A DNA stretch of 64,000 nt, taken from Perognathus longimembris pacificus (Eukaryota; Chordata; Mammalia; Rodentia; Heteromyidae). The stretch spans positions 119,574,958-119,638,957 of the forward strand of contig NC_063161.1 in the NCBI RefSeq assembly GCF_023159225.1. The letters run 5' to 3'. Numbering within the stretch: the first letter of the stretch is position 1; each line of letters opens with the position of its first letter. Shown here piece after piece: positions 49,220 to 61,051 of the stretch. Position numbers and translations under genes: made by a program. The notes under the pieces were generated by a model. The model ran no database searches. It had not been told where the DNA came from and saw only the letters and a program-made list of their open reading frames with translations.

Positions 49220-51059
49220 AGATGGAGCTCCTATTGACACTGTTGATCATGTTGATTCATTTTGTTGAGCAAAAGTACTACTATATTAGACATTCTTTTA
49301 TTTAAAAGATGGCTTTGGTGCCTCTTTGGTGGTCATGGTAGTAATTTTCATCCATGATTTTTTTTGAAACATGAAGCCATTTATTTAAAATGGATACTTT
49401 ACATTTAGAATGTATACCATCATCATGAACATCAAAAGCAAATTGGTATAAACTTTTGCTTTCTTTTCTCTCATCTCTGGATTTTTAGTAGGCCTTTGCC
49501 TAATGTGAATGTAACTGATTACTAGAGAAGATGTGGTATTCCTTCCTCTGAGGTCTCTGGGAGTCAGTCACTTGTCTGAGGCACTCCCTGTTCCTATTTA
49601 GACAGCGGAGTCTGAGCTTTGGAGCTTTCTGGGGCAGCTGAAGACAACATGATATATAATATTCCCTTGCCTGAGGACAACTAATGAATCACAGAACCCG
49701 CAGGGCTTGCAGTGTGCAAGTATGTTGGGAGAAAGATATAACCACCTTTCCTATGCTCTTTTAGTTTCCCAAAAGGTCACGTCTGAGCATCTTCAACTAA
49801 AAATATTTTCCTTGCCCCAAACCGGAAGAAAAGAAAACCTTAAAAAAAATATGTTCTCTGAAATGGCAGATACTTTAAGCCTTTCTAAGTAGCAACAATA
49901 AGAGCAAAAATAGCTAGAAAAAGTAGACAATGATGTTGATTTCCTGACATTCATCACAACCTTCTTCCTCACTGAGCATTCTGATTTAGTTCTAGGAAAA
50001 CAAGTACAAAGAAGCCAGAATCCATGTACAAAGAAGCCAAACAAAATCTCTTTGTTTGGGTGGTTATATCATCCCACACTGGCCCACGTGATGCTAGTGC
50101 AAGTCTGCAGTCTATAGAAATTCTTAAGATCTTCTTATTAAGAAAGACAGTTTCCCTGCTTTTCCTTCCTCCCATTGCCTTCTAGAAAAAAATTGATGGT
50201 GGGATCATATGGAAGAGCAAGAGTTGACATTCTAAAGGACAAAAGTGAATGACTCACGCTATGCCATGGATGGAAGAGTGAAGAGGGTCCCTAATGGTAG
50301 GACCTTGGGATGCTTAGTATTGGGCTCAGGTTAATTAAGAAAAATAAAGCCACTAAGTTAAGCCATTTGGATTCTGTTACAAGACATAGAATAGTAGTTT
50401 AACTGAAAAACTTATCAATGGTCATCTTGGCATTATTATATTGAATCCATACCATAAATTTTGGGTAGCAAAACTGTCATGATTTTTTTACACTGATGAA
50501 GAACTCAAGGCTTGAAAATGTTGAGGAATACTGATTATATAATGGTGATAATATAATTATACAGTTTTTCAAAATATAAAATTAAGGACTAATGAAGTTG
50601 AGAAGTTTGCTCAAAGTCTTAGAAAAATAGGCCAGGGCAGGATTAGAACCCAAACAATCTGGAGCACATGCTGATCAGATGTATAACAACCAAACTGGAA
50701 TGTCATCTCATCAATCTTGTTCCCAGGACAACCTCTTCAGTGTCACCCCAAGGTCTTTGGGTTTTTTCTAGTTATAGAATTGACAATGAAGTTTATTTTG
50801 CTGTGTAAATAGTCCTAAAATCATACTGGGCAGGTAGGCAGGCCAGCAGTAGCTTCATGTACAAGAAAGGAAAAAAGCTTGAGCAAAATCCAAGTAATAA
50901 GAGTAAGGTGCAGTGAGGATGGGGGAAGGGTGGAGATGATGACGAGTTACAGCTAAGACAAGCCTAGCTGTAAAGGATTTGGGGCAGGGAATCTACACCT
51001 GTGGGTTGAGTATTGGTCAAGAGACAAGTTGGAATTTTGGGGATTCAGGCTGGTGTCTG

Positions 51060-51335
51060 CACCAAGAGCACTGACTTACACATGAGGTTACAGAGGAAGC
51101 AGAGCACCACAAAGGCAAACACAGACTTTGAGTCAGGCAGCAATCAGTTCAAACCCTCCTCCATTAGCTTGCCATATTACCCTGAGGCAAGTCATAGCTT
51201 CTTTACCAGCCAGTGTCCTGTGCATGATGAAGGGGGGTTGGTTAAAGATGAAATAAGATGCTGATGTGGCATTATGAGAAGAGTACCTGGTCCATAGTAA
51301 GAACATTGCAAATGTTAGTTGGTCTTTCATTATTA
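51060..51335 (+). repeat. MIR remnant, nearly full length
   Basis: Ordered motifs: cagactttgagtcaggcag, cagttcaaaccctcctcc, cctgaggcaagtcatagctt, aataagatgctgatgtggc, agtacctggtccatagtaag. All are in MIR order. Confidence 0.7.
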
Positions 51336-51605
51336 GATGAATAGGTAGAAAAAGCTGCTTCTCACTCCAAACACACGCTACATAGCATCTTTGTGGTAGG
51401 TTCATAAATCTGAACACTTGGGTAAGTATGAGGGTTTCTTTAGAAAAAAATGTGAAAATCAATATAGAACAGTGAGTTTATTAGAAAGATCAACTCACAC
51501 AGCCACGGAGTAATCTCAAGGACTAGTAATTTTAGTGCTCTAGGTCTTTTATAAAGGAAATTAAGTCTTCATTCCAACCATTCTTACACTGCAGGCCTTA
51601 AGACT

Positions 51606-51622
51606 CCCCCCCCCCCCCCCCC
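51606..51622 (+). repeat. C17 homopolymer
   Basis: An uninterrupted run of 17 cytosines at the start of an old SINE. The length is likely variable or error-prone. Confidence 0.9.
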
Positions 51623-51860
51623 GCCTTTTTTGTGATAGTGGAGTATGAACTCAGGGCCTCATGCCTTTGTTTGTGATATTTTTGAGATGGGATCTCACTT
51701 CCTGTCTGGCTATGTGCATAGACCGTGATTCTCCTGTTTTTTTCTTTCTAATCTAGTTGGGGTGACAGGTGTAGGTCACCACATCAAGGATGGTCTTGTG
51801 CTGTGATTTTTCTCAACTTCAGTCTCCGAAGTAGTGAGTCACTGGCTCCCAGTATATACC
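51623..51860 (-). repeat. Old 7SL-ID composite SINE, partly deleted
   Basis: Shortened ID end (gagtatgaactcagggcctc), then 7SL-like arm (gagatgggatctcacttcc, tggggtgacaggtgtaggtc) and a second partial arm (aacttcagtctccgaagtag). Confidence 0.65.
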
Positions 51861-52251
51861 TTCTTTTCCTGAACAGTGTCCTGATTCGAACTTTATGCCT
51901 CCAAAAATGGTACTACTCAACTTTGTCTATTGGACTGACTATGGCTTGAATCTCAACACAGTGTGGCTGCCTAGGACACACAAAGCAACATCAACAGGTG
52001 AACAACTAGTGCTGAATCCTTGAAACAGACTGGAAAGAGATGCCTCCAAATGTTGGGGAATTTCACTGAGAAATGGAGGCTCATCTCCTCAGATGGGTTC
52101 TGAGATGGCCCTAGTGACTGCTTGATTGTGGGAAGGTACAAAAGAAGTAAGGTTTTAGGACTTCGAAAGCTAAGTCATAGAAGCCCTGTAGCTTCAATTG
52201 GGGCCTCCTGGGAATTTCGTTCCTGGAACATTCAGTCAAAAAGTAAAGAGA

Positions 52252-52450
52252 GGCTGTGCTCCAATGGCTCATGCCTGTAATCCTAGCTACCCAGGAGGCT
52301 GAGATCTGAGGAAGCCGGTCTGGGTAGAAATGTCCATGAGACCCTTAACTCCAAAAACTACTCAGAAAAAGTTGGACTTGGTGCTGTGACTCAAGTTGTA
52401 GAGCACTAGCCTTGAGCAAAAAGAGGCTTAGCAACAAGCACACATACACA
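52252..52450 (+). repeat. 7SL-Geo SINE with a shortened Geo half
   Basis: Well-preserved 7SL-like arm (cctgtaatcctagctaccca, ggaggctgagatctgagg). The Geo arm starts normally (gctgtgactcaagttgtaga, ctagccttgagcaaaaag) but loses its box B-like end and goes straight to a CA-rich tail. Confidence 0.85.
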
Positions 52451-53622
52451 TACAAAAAAAGACTGGTCATGTGGAAAGGCCATAAGAGGGTCAAAGAGAC
52501 CCAGCTGTGCCTTCAAAGCTGCAGACACATGAGTAAGGCCCTCTCAGACCCTACAGTCCTCTATCCAACAGCTGGATACTTTCAAATAACCTCTATCACT
52601 ATCTCACGGAACATAGAGTCTACTAGCTGAGCCACCCAAATTCCTAATCTGAAAAATCATGCATAATAATAATATGATAATGGATTTAAGCCAAGGATCT
52701 TGCCATGTTTTGTGATAATGAGTAGATAATTGAAATAAAATAATGCAGGATCTTGTGTCTAGAAGCCCAAACAACCAATCACCAAGAAGGCTTTTAGGCT
52801 AGGGTACAATCAATGGATGTTGGAAGATAAAAACACCTGAGTGGCACAGATGAGGAAAAAGAGAATTGGGTTTCCATTGGCTATCTGTCTTGGACAACAT
52901 TTCCAAAGGAAGTTGAACATTTCCCTTTGTGACCATCAAATGCACACCAGTGATGCCAATGCTACCCAGCCAGTGAATTTCAAGGATGTCAATGTCTGTC
53001 AGACTGACTATGGCTTGTCACAATCCTTTAGTATAATAAGAAAGCCATTGCAATGTGTATGGAGTCAGCTTGGTAACCAGCATGATATACATTGTTCAAA
53101 GGTGGCAGTGGGTTGATAGAAATTCAAGTGATATAGATATAAACTACAAAAAGAGATGACTATTTCTGAGAGCTGTGGGTTAATGTTTTTTGGCTGTTCT
53201 TGAAATGGAGAATGATTGTGAATTTTGAGGGGAAAAATACCAGAGCAATCTGTTTTCTTGGCCGCATGCTATGGAGCAATTTTAAAGCATTGAAGGGCTT
53301 TCCATACTTTCTAATCACTCGAGTCCAGAACTGATTATAGCTTTCAGCATTTCTTAGATTCATACTCCTGAAGGCTTCATGTCTTTGAGGGAGAGATTTC
53401 ACCTTGAAAGCTAGTGCCCAGATTCGGAAGGCACATCCTGCTACAGCAGAAACAAACAATTTAATTGCAGCTTAGCTCCATAAGGACCAGGTGTTTTGGA
53501 AAATCACTGATGGTGCAACTCTGTGACAACCCAGATTCACTTTCTCTTATCTTACAGAAACAAAAGGTAACCTCCATTCCAGGCAGGAAAACAAAAGTAA
53601 GCCTTTTTAGAGACTGAATTCC

Positions 53623-53625
<3 letters not shown>

Positions 53626-53701
<76 letters not shown>

Positions 53702-53774
53702 AGAGACAGAGAGAGACAGAGAGAGACTGAGAGGGAGAAGGAGGGAGAGAGAGATAAAGAGAGAGACAGAGAGA
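53626..53774 (+). repeat. Purine-rich (GA)n tract, 149 bp
   Basis: About 60 bases of pure GA followed by interrupted gagaca and gagagg units. On the gene strand it is a long polypyrimidine stretch. Confidence 0.95.
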
Positions 53775-55442
53775 TTGTGGGAATATCAGTTCAATAGCAT
53801 GGTTTTTACCAAGGGGCTTGGACTTTCTGAGTCTCAGTAGCTACCATTGGTCAGGGAGTCTGCTAGGCTTAGGAGTGGTAGTGCCCCTGCTCTCAAGAAA
53901 CATAGATAGTTCTGGCAGAGACAGGCCAACAGGCAAATAATCACACTCATTATTGTGTGGACATAGATGAAAAATAAAGAGTGCATTGAGAGATGGGGAT
54001 CAGGGACTTTGATTCAAACTGTATGTCCAGGAAGTATCTTTAGACAGAGTGATGAAGAATAGGAAGGAGAAGAGCAAGGAGAAAAAGGAGGTGAAAGGAA
54101 GGAAAAGTGCTATATGGTGGTGGGAACAGGCTGGGGCAAAGACCCTGAGTCTGAGAAGAGATATCTGTCCGAAGATAGAAAGGTCCATGTGGCTAAAACA
54201 AAGTGACTCTAGCTGAGTTGGGAACAAAAGGCAAATCATAGAGACCATGGAAAAGGTTTCATAATTTTCCTGAGAGCCTCTGGTAAGCCACTGACAATAT
54301 AAGTAGGGGCAGGGTCATATGACTTGATTTACCTTTAAAGAAGACCACCTGGGCTGCTGTGTAGAAGACGAGTATAACAGGCAGTAGAGGAAGAGGAAGG
54401 CCAGCTCAGGAGCCACTGCAGGAAGTGATAAAGATGGCTGGAACACTGACTTAGCAGAGGAAGAGTGGTAGATACATTTGATATCTATGTTGATGGTATA
54501 TGACTTCATGAATGGAGAATAATGCTACCTACAAAATATTACTGTGAAACTAAGAGCACAGATATGAAGATGCTTTGTGAACTGTAAAGTACCCAACAAC
54601 AGCAGCAACAACAACAGAAAACATTACTATAGATGAAAAAGCCAGTTTCTAGAGAGCCCTTGACTTGTCCAAAGTCACATGATTGCTTAGAGGCAGGAGG
54701 CAGGAGTGAAAGCAGTTACCCTGTGATTCTCTGTAGGAATAATCCAACAGAAAGAAAAGGAGGCTGGTGAGTAGCTCTAATCCTCTAGTCAAATGGATCT
54801 CTGGATGAAAAGAGTAACAATATTTAGAATGTCTCTAGTTAATGATCACATCTAGTAAATAGAACCCAGAGCCTGTGCAGCAGGTCTCCTCAGGGGATAC
54901 CAATTAGACAACATGTCAACTAGACATCTCTGTGGGAATAGCAAGGAGAAATGTAATAATTGAAATGCTCCATGCTCTGCAGTAGGCGGTGACCTGCAGC
55001 TATCATTTCTGAGTGGGAGGTATATATCCAATGAAGAAAGGTAGGACCAAGGGAGCTGCTTTTAGGGTTCCAGACTTCTTTACAGCATGTGGTTCTCTTT
55101 ATTGTCTGTGCCCCTGAAATTCTTTACAAAGATTGATACTGGAGGAGACCATGTATGGACATGATTTGTCATCAGATCTGTGTGTTCTTTCAGGATCATG
55201 TGCTTATTTCTCAGCCCCTTCCTATTCTTCCCACGATCCCTGTTAGCTCCCATGTAAATATCAGGCAGACAGACTTGGTTATATCTAACCACCTTGCTTG
55301 TGGCAAAATGCTGATGCTTATTTGACTTATCAGATACCTATCTACTGGATAAATTATGTTTGTGAGCCAAAATACATTTGTAATACAAAAGAGTTTTATC
55401 ATAACCTTCCCATATATACACAACACCATTTGAACAAATTCA

Positions 55443-55452
55443 CCCCCCCCCC
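55443..55452 (+). repeat. C10 homopolymer
   Basis: An uninterrupted run of ten cytosines in otherwise A/T-rich unique intron. Confidence 0.9.
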
Positions 55453-56135
55453 ACCATATATCTATTGAATTTTTACCCCCAGTGAATTTTTTGGATACTT
55501 ATGTAATTGCCAGGATACATTTGGATTTACTGTGACTGAGGATAACTGGGAGAACATATTACTGGGTTCTTTGTGATGGTTCTTAGGATTACCTTGAGAG
55601 ATGAACCAGGTCTTTTTTGGGTCTCCCATGGCTGATTCTGTTTTAGGGCTCTTTAGATGTTCACTTCCCCCTCCATCTGCCAAAGACTTAGGACAATACT
55701 AATGTTCTACTGGGAACAGCATTCACTGCTAATGGCCCTAGCAAGTCAGAGAGTTCTTTTTCCCGCTCTCCTTTTCAAGGTGCACAATTTATCTTCACAC
55801 CCGATTTTGTTTTGAAATTCAGAAAGGATGATAAAGGAAAAAGGATATTCTACCTGGAAGAGGAAGCAACCCTTTCTGTCCTCTGCCTCATAACAAGCTG
55901 TGTTGATGCCAGAGGCATCAAAAGACAAATTCAGCACACAAGCCTCACATTCTGCTGGTTCAAAACCTCCCTACCAGTAACTAAATTGTGGCAGGTAAAG
56001 CAGGACAAGGGTCAGGGCTTCCACTGGTGGATGCAACCAAGAGGAAGCTGGCAGGCTGTGTGATCATGAAATACAGAAATCTTTGACATCATCTTGCCCT
56101 CAAAACCAACTCCCAAAGCAAAGCCTGATATTTAC

Positions 56136-56244
56136 CTTCAGCGAGTGGATCCAGGGTGTGGATCATGAGCTGGAAGATGCTGTTCCTCATGAGACTGTTA
56201 TGGAGGGAGGCAGAACTTCCTCCTCGCTGGAGGCGTGGCTTAGC
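56136..56244 (-). CDS. Slc24a2: Slc24a2 (NCKX2) coding exon, 109 bp, cytosolic loop with amphipathic segment
   Basis: The acceptor ttttctcctcag is followed by 36 open codons plus one base, then the donor GTAAATATC. The exon enters in phase 0 and leaves in phase 1. Its product starts AKPRLQRGGSSASLHNSL and ends MIHTLDPLAE. It has a basic, serine-rich stretch (RLQRGGSSAS, a plausible kinase substrate) and then a hydrophobic or amphipathic stretch around IFQLMIHTL. I recognise this as the NCKX2 (SLC24A2) cytosolic loop. The upstream partner is the 39-bp exon. The downstream partner is the 51-bp exon 28.5 kb away, or, if that is skipped, the 99-bp exon, because both continue in phase 1. Stop codons in the other frames and canonical splice sites on both sides support a real exon. 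The identification is from memory of the family, not from a search. Confidence 0.95.
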
Positions 56245-56404
56245 CTGAGGAGAAAAACCAAAGATACTGTTAGTTCCCAGAGATGTATGGACAGGGCATT
56301 AAAGAGAAGGTCTTCATCTAGTTTGTGGCCATTGACTTGAGTCACATGATGGCACATGTAATCATACACACAAGTCAATGATTTTCAAAGCATATTTCAA
56401 ATGT

Positions 56405-56505
56405 CCTGGAAGTGGACATGTGGCTGGAGTGGTAGATCGTCAGCCTTGAGTGGAAAAGCTAAGCAAGAGTGCAAGGTTCTGAGTTCAAGACCCATTACTG
56501 GCTCA
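56405..56505 (+). repeat. Solitary Geo-like SINE monomer
   Basis: gtggctggagtggtagatcg, cagccttgagtggaaaagc and ctgagttcaagacccattac match the Geo half in order, but no ID-like or 7SL-like arm precedes it. The two motifs have the spacing and look of tRNA-type A and B boxes. Confidence 0.72.
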
Positions 56506-56619
56506 AATATCCTAAGGAATGGATTTCTCACATTCTTTACTACAAAACAAATTAATTGCTTCAAGTTTTTAGAGGATTAATAAATTCCAGAAATGTTCTA
56601 CACTTTACAACATTTGCTT

Positions 56620-56755
56620 TTCTCCTCAAAATAAACCATTAGAAATAGATGCTGTTGGCATTAACTTTAGATAGATGAGGAAACAGCCTCAAGTAAAATG
56701 TGTTACCATGTTACCCAAACAAAAAGTGAAGACCTGGATTTCAAGTCTGCTTTTC
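56620..56755 (+). repeat. MIR-like remnant
   Basis: ttagatagatgaggaaacag and the following gacctggatttcaagtctg match the MIR tail region in order. Confidence 0.55.
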
Positions 56756-57669
56756 TCAAAGATTATTATTAAATTAGCTGGTAGTTTCTGAAGTTTTTGG
56801 ATTGAGCATCCTGTGGGTAAAAATCTCAGGGGATATCTATCTGTATATTAATGTCCATATTCATATTCACATCTCTATAGACACACACTAATATATGAGC
56901 ACACAGAACACTTTCCAGTGAATGATGAATGACATAGAAAGTAAGTGATGGTGATATTAAAATTTCCTCTTTGCCTTCCAAAGGGGCATTTTGCACAAGT
57001 CCTGGGATACCTCACTTCTTCCCTGGGAATCCTTGCTCTAACCAGAAAGTACTTTGGTCTTTATTCAATGAGATCTAGGGGACAGTCACTCCTATTATGA
57101 ATCCATGAGAGCACCCTCCTGGCTTTGCAGGAACTCCTATTGGTTGCCCAAATAGATGAAAGTGATGTTTGAGAGAGGACAAATAAATGAGCTTCTAGAG
57201 ATGAAGTTCCCCACAAATTATTTTTCTCTTATCTTCAAAGGGAATAATCTGAAAAAATAGCACCCTAAGCCCTCTACATTTGGACAAATTTTTATCCTGA
57301 ATACATATTTAATTTTTTTCTGTTGGTAGATTTTTGTGCCTGCTTATCACAGGTGAAGGTACACAGAGGCAATCAAGTTTTTAAAGACTGATTTATATAA
57401 TATCAGTGAATTAACTTCTCATTGAAATTTTGGTCCAAAGGTTAGACAAAAAGTTATTTTAAAACTAAAATTTCATATTATATTTAGTCTTCTCACAATT
57501 TATATTACAGAGTTTTCTAAAGTATTCAACCATACTCGAAACCCAAAGAAGAATTTTCTAAGAAAAATCCTATAAGAGGCCACAATTAAACATATTTGAA
57601 AAGAGCTTTATCTTAGACCAACTCATCTTGAGAATTTTAAAACACACATTTGGCCATCAAGCTAAATAG

Positions 57670-57770
57670 TAAACAATTGGGGTTGAAGGTGTGGCCCAGT
57701 TGGAGAAGTGCCAGCCAAAAATGTCAGGTACTGAGTTCAAGTCCCAGTCTCAGGCCCAAAGAAAAAAAAA
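57670..57770 (+). repeat. Solitary tRNA-like SINE monomer (Geo- or ID-like)
   Basis: ggttgaaggtgtggcccagt, gagaagtgccagcc and tactgagttcaagtcccag form a single tRNA-like unit with an A-rich tail. The wording is closer to Geo than to ID, but divergence leaves this open. Confidence 0.62.
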
Positions 57771-58214
57771 GTAAACAAATCTGGTTAAGGTGCGTTGTGG
57801 TGGCTAACACGTTTAATTCACACCAACTTGGGAAGACAAGAAAAAATTAAAACTCATAAATATGAAACATGAAAGGTGTAATGACTTTGAAAAATGAGGA
57901 AAATCCCAGTATGAAGTACATGGAGAAATTGGACTTTCTTAGAGTTTCTTAGTGTGGTTTTCAGTATAATTGTTATTTTACTAAAAATTATACTCTCAAA
58001 TAAACAAGACTCAGATAAGACCCTGAGGATATTACTTATGCTTCAGCTGTGAATGAGATAATCAGTTCCTCTAAAAAAGAGACTGTGACTGTGGTCTGGT
58101 ATTAGTTTAGCCATCTTCTCTGGGATCTCAGGGAATAAGTCTTAAGTCTTTGCTTTGCGCATTGCAGGAGGAAAGATGGGGTCCCTAGAAGTCTGAGAAT
58201 TCCTCTTCTTTTTC

Positions 58215-58339
58215 TCTTCTCCTTCTTCTTTCTCTTCTTTCTTCCTTCCTTCCTTCCTTTTCTTCTTCCTTCCTTCCTTCCTTCCTTCCTTCCTTCCTTC
58301 CTTCCTTCCTTCCTCTCTGTCTCTGTCTCTCTGTCTCTG

Positions 58340-58374
<35 letters not shown>

Positions 58375-58395
58375 TTCTCTCTTTCTTTCTTCTGC
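58215..58395 (+). repeat. TTCC and TCTG pyrimidine-rich microsatellite
   Basis: A TTCC block (about 58240-58312) is followed by a CTCTGTCT block and CT runs. On the minus strand it reads as a long charged Arg/Lys/Glu frame, which is an artefact. Confidence 0.93.
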
Positions 58396-58429
58396 CTGTT
58401 TGCCTTTTTTCTCTCTCTTTCCTTTGCGG

Positions 58430-58960
58430 TTTACACTCAGGGCCTTATAGTTGCTGGGCTGGAACTCTACTAGTTGGACTATGCCTCCAGCCTGTTCTCT
58501 CCCTCCCCGCCCCATGTTATTGTTGAGATAAAGTCTGGCTTCCCACTCTGATGTACCCCTGAGCTTGCTTTAGACTTCCTGTCATTACTGGGATCACTGG
58601 TGTACATCATTGTGTCTAGATTTCCCTATGTAGATGGTCTTTCCTCTACCGGCTGGCCTCGAAACATAATGATCTCAATCTTTTTTTTTTTTTGCCAGTC
58701 CTGGGCCTTGGACTCAGGGCCTGAGCACTGTCCCTGGCTTCTTCCCGCTCAAGGCTAGCACTCTGCCACTTGAGCCATAGCGCCGCTTCTGGCCGTTTTC
58801 TGTATATGTGGTGCTGGGGAATCGAACCTAGGGCCTCGTGTATCCGAGGCAGGCACTCTTGCCACTAGGCTATATCCCCAGCCCCATGATCTCAATCTTA
58901 ACCTCCCATCTAGCTTGGATTGATAGGCATGCACCAGTGCACCAGCTGAAGTTGAGAAAG
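58430..58960 (-). repeat. Old 7SL-ID composite SINE split by IDL-Geo
   Basis: Reverse ID end (tttacactcagggccttata, ggaactctactagttgg), first 7SL-like arm (gttgagataaagtctggctt) and second arm (ccggctggcctcgaaacata), resuming after the young SINE with tcaatcttaacctcccatc. Confidence 0.72.
58683..58885 (-). repeat. IDL-Geo SINE, young subfamily
   Basis: Near-consensus minus-strand copy with the cttcttcccgctcaaggc and gcgccgcttctggccg diagnostic bases. Perfect 14-base duplication atgatctcaatctt at 58669-58682 and 58886-58899. Confidence 0.95.
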
Positions 58961-59836
58961 GACCTTGCAAACTTTTTTGCATAGTCTGGCCTCCCAATAT
59001 CATCCTCTCAAGTAGCTAGCTGCTAGTGTCTGACTTAATAAAAAAATTTAAATGTACTGTGCTATTCATTTATAGAATACTCAAATGATTAAGCTTCAAA
59101 ATATTTTACATGCAAGGTTAGAAGACTTCAATAAAGTTGAAATGTAATCATCACTAAGGGCTGAACACAAAACTAACAAGGTCACATCCTTCCCATGCCA
59201 CACAATATGAAATGTGATGGAAGTGTTGGTTGGATGGGAAGTGGAAATTGTGATTGTTAATAATTTTTCATAATCATTGCTATTGGAGTTGTTATTCTAG
59301 AAGAACTCTGCTATGGGTACCTTCACATTTAAAATAGTATTATATTGTCAGAAGAGCTTGAATCATTCTTTCAGGCATTCTGTTTATATTAAATATGTAA
59401 GTTGCATGCAACATTTCTTTTGATAGGACCAAAAGAAATTTTCAATCAAAATGTGTGTGCATGCAGATACACATACATACAAAACAACACTTATCAAGCA
59501 TTTATTGCATGTTGTCCCCAAATATCAGCTCAACATCCCCTGGAATAGAAGTTGGGAATTTCTTACTTTTTCAACTGCTATAAAAGCTCATTCATGCTCA
59601 ATGAAAGGGTCAATTCCAACGTTTGATACCTGGGACCAAAAATAACTTGACAGTAAAATCAGAATGCAGTTTTAACTAATTGTAGGATAGAGTATCTATA
59701 TACTCCACTGGATCAAGCCATTCAAGTATTCCAAGGGAGAGGGTGATTTACTGAGCACATAGCCTCCCTTCTTCCCACCCATGCCTCATGCTCTCCACAG
59801 GCGCAGGAACAGGCAGACAGAGCTATTCCTTCCTAC

Positions 59837-59875
59837 CGGTAGAGCCGGTTCATCCTTGTCCCCGGCTGTAGGTGA
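59837..59875 (-). CDS. Slc24a2: Slc24a2 (NCKX2) coding microexon, 39 bp, cytosolic loop
   Basis: First of five Slc24a2 exons here in transcript order. On the minus strand a long pyrimidine-rich tract ends in cttatacag, followed by 13 codons reading SPTAGDKDEPALP and then the donor GTAGGAAGG. The exon starts and ends in phase 0, so it can be included or skipped without a frameshift. The peptide matches my recollection of the NCKX2 loop just before the AKPRLQRGG segment, and the next exon 3.6 kb downstream continues in frame with exactly that. NCKX2 extrudes one Ca2+ and one K+ in exchange for four Na+ across the plasma membrane of cones and neurons. This part lies in the large cytosolic loop, not in the ion-binding alpha repeats. 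The donor is weaker than those of its neighbours. The short length makes this the least secure of the five exons when judged alone. Confidence 0.85.
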
Positions 59876-60024
59876 CTGTATAAGAAGAAAAGGCAAAAAC
59901 AAAAGACAAATAAATAAACAATGAATTACATATAGAGTTACATTTAATGATGTACATTAATATAGAGATTTTTTTCCTGTTCCTATGATGAGTTAAGCCA
60001 AAATAAGGGACAAGTATGTATATT

Positions 60025-60249
60025 ATATATATATGTATTTTTTTTTTGTAACTACTTTGCCAGTCATGGGGCTTGAACTGAGGGCCTGAGCACTGTCCCT
60101 GGCTTCTTTTTGCCCAGGGCTAGCACTCTACCACTTGAGCCATAGTGCTACTTCTGGATTGTTCTATATATGTGGTGCTGAGGAATCGAACCCAGGGTTT
60201 CATGTATACGAGGCAAGCTCTCTACCACTAGGCCATATTCCCAGTGTTG
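60025..60249 (-). repeat. IDL-Geo SINE
   Basis: Full minus-strand dimer after an AT-rich stretch. Duplication caagtatgtatatt at 60011-60024 and 60250-60263. Confidence 0.92.
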
Positions 60250-60289
60250 CAAGTATGTATATTTTTAAACAAGACACAATAATTTATTT

Positions 60290-60620
60290 AAGCATATGAT
60301 AAATTCTCTTGAAAAGGCAATGTTGAATGGCTAACTCAAATGCCTAGTAATAGAGAACAGTGAAATTATAATTCCATGCAGTGGAATACTATATAATCAA
60401 TGAGATAAAATTAATATGCATTAAGATAGAGAAAATTATCTAAGATATATTGTTAATTACAAAAATTATTTTAAAACTTCATGATCTCACTTCATGAAAG
60501 CTTAAATTGATAATACTTTAGCATATGTGAAGAAAAAGTTTTTGTAAGACTTAATGTCATTAGTGGTTTTTGTGAAGGGCGTAGATTACAAAGGAATATC
60601 ACTTCCCTGCGTTGGAGGGG
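60290..60620 (+). repeat. Ancient L1 3'-UTR-like remnant
   Basis: ccatgcagtggaatactat, aagatatattgttaattac and ttcatgatctcacttcatg follow the same old L1 3'-end layout as 17.2-18.0 kb. Confidence 0.6.
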
Positions 60621-60948
60621 GCCAGTACTCATTACTACACACACAATGAATGCAATTAAACCTGAAGAAGTTTGGTCACTGAACTAAAGACAAGGATCAA
60701 CCATCACCCATGGAATTCAGGTTGTTCACCTTTTCTCCTATCTCTACCAATTCACATGTTCTCTTCTAAATATCCAAATCTCTTTCCAGCTAGGAAAGGT
60801 TTGTTAGAACATGAGGGATTGTTTAGCTAGTTAGAGAGAACAAAGCCAGACAAAGAGACACCGAGACTATACTGGCATAATCTCACTGAATGACTCTGCT
60901 TTCCAAATACAGTGTGGAACTCTATCCTTCGACCTCTCTAGCAATGTA

Positions 60949-60964
60949 GGGGGGGGGGGGGGGG
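60949..60964 (+). repeat. G16 homopolymer
   Basis: An uninterrupted run of 16 guanines in unique intron, 3 kb upstream of the IDL-Geo-free right end. Confidence 0.9.
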
Positions 60965-61051
60965 CTTGTGTTCCCTCAGGTTTAGACACTGCCCTTGTCA
61001 CTTGCCAGCAACCTGATCAGAAATAATTGTACATATAAAAAAGAGGTAACT

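Larger units (their letters stand above)
56245..59836 (-). other. Slc24a2: Slc24a2 intron between the 39-bp and 109-bp exons
   Basis: A 3592-base intron with GT and AG ends. It holds two solitary tRNA-like SINE monomers (56.4 and 57.7 kb), a MIR-like remnant (56.6 kb), a pyrimidine-rich tract (58.2 kb) and an old 7SL-ID SINE split by a recent IDL-Geo (58.43-58.96 kb). I see nothing in 56800-57640 or 58970-59830. Confidence 0.85.

Noticed and set aside
53160..53459. 99-codon minus-strand open frame with a plausible acceptor near 53450
   Set aside because: No donor at a sensible place, no recognised domain, and it lies in a confirmed Slc24a2 intron.
58102..58515. 137-codon minus-strand frame rich in Arg, Glu and Lys
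   Set aside because: It is the reverse reading of a TTCC/CT microsatellite, not a protein.
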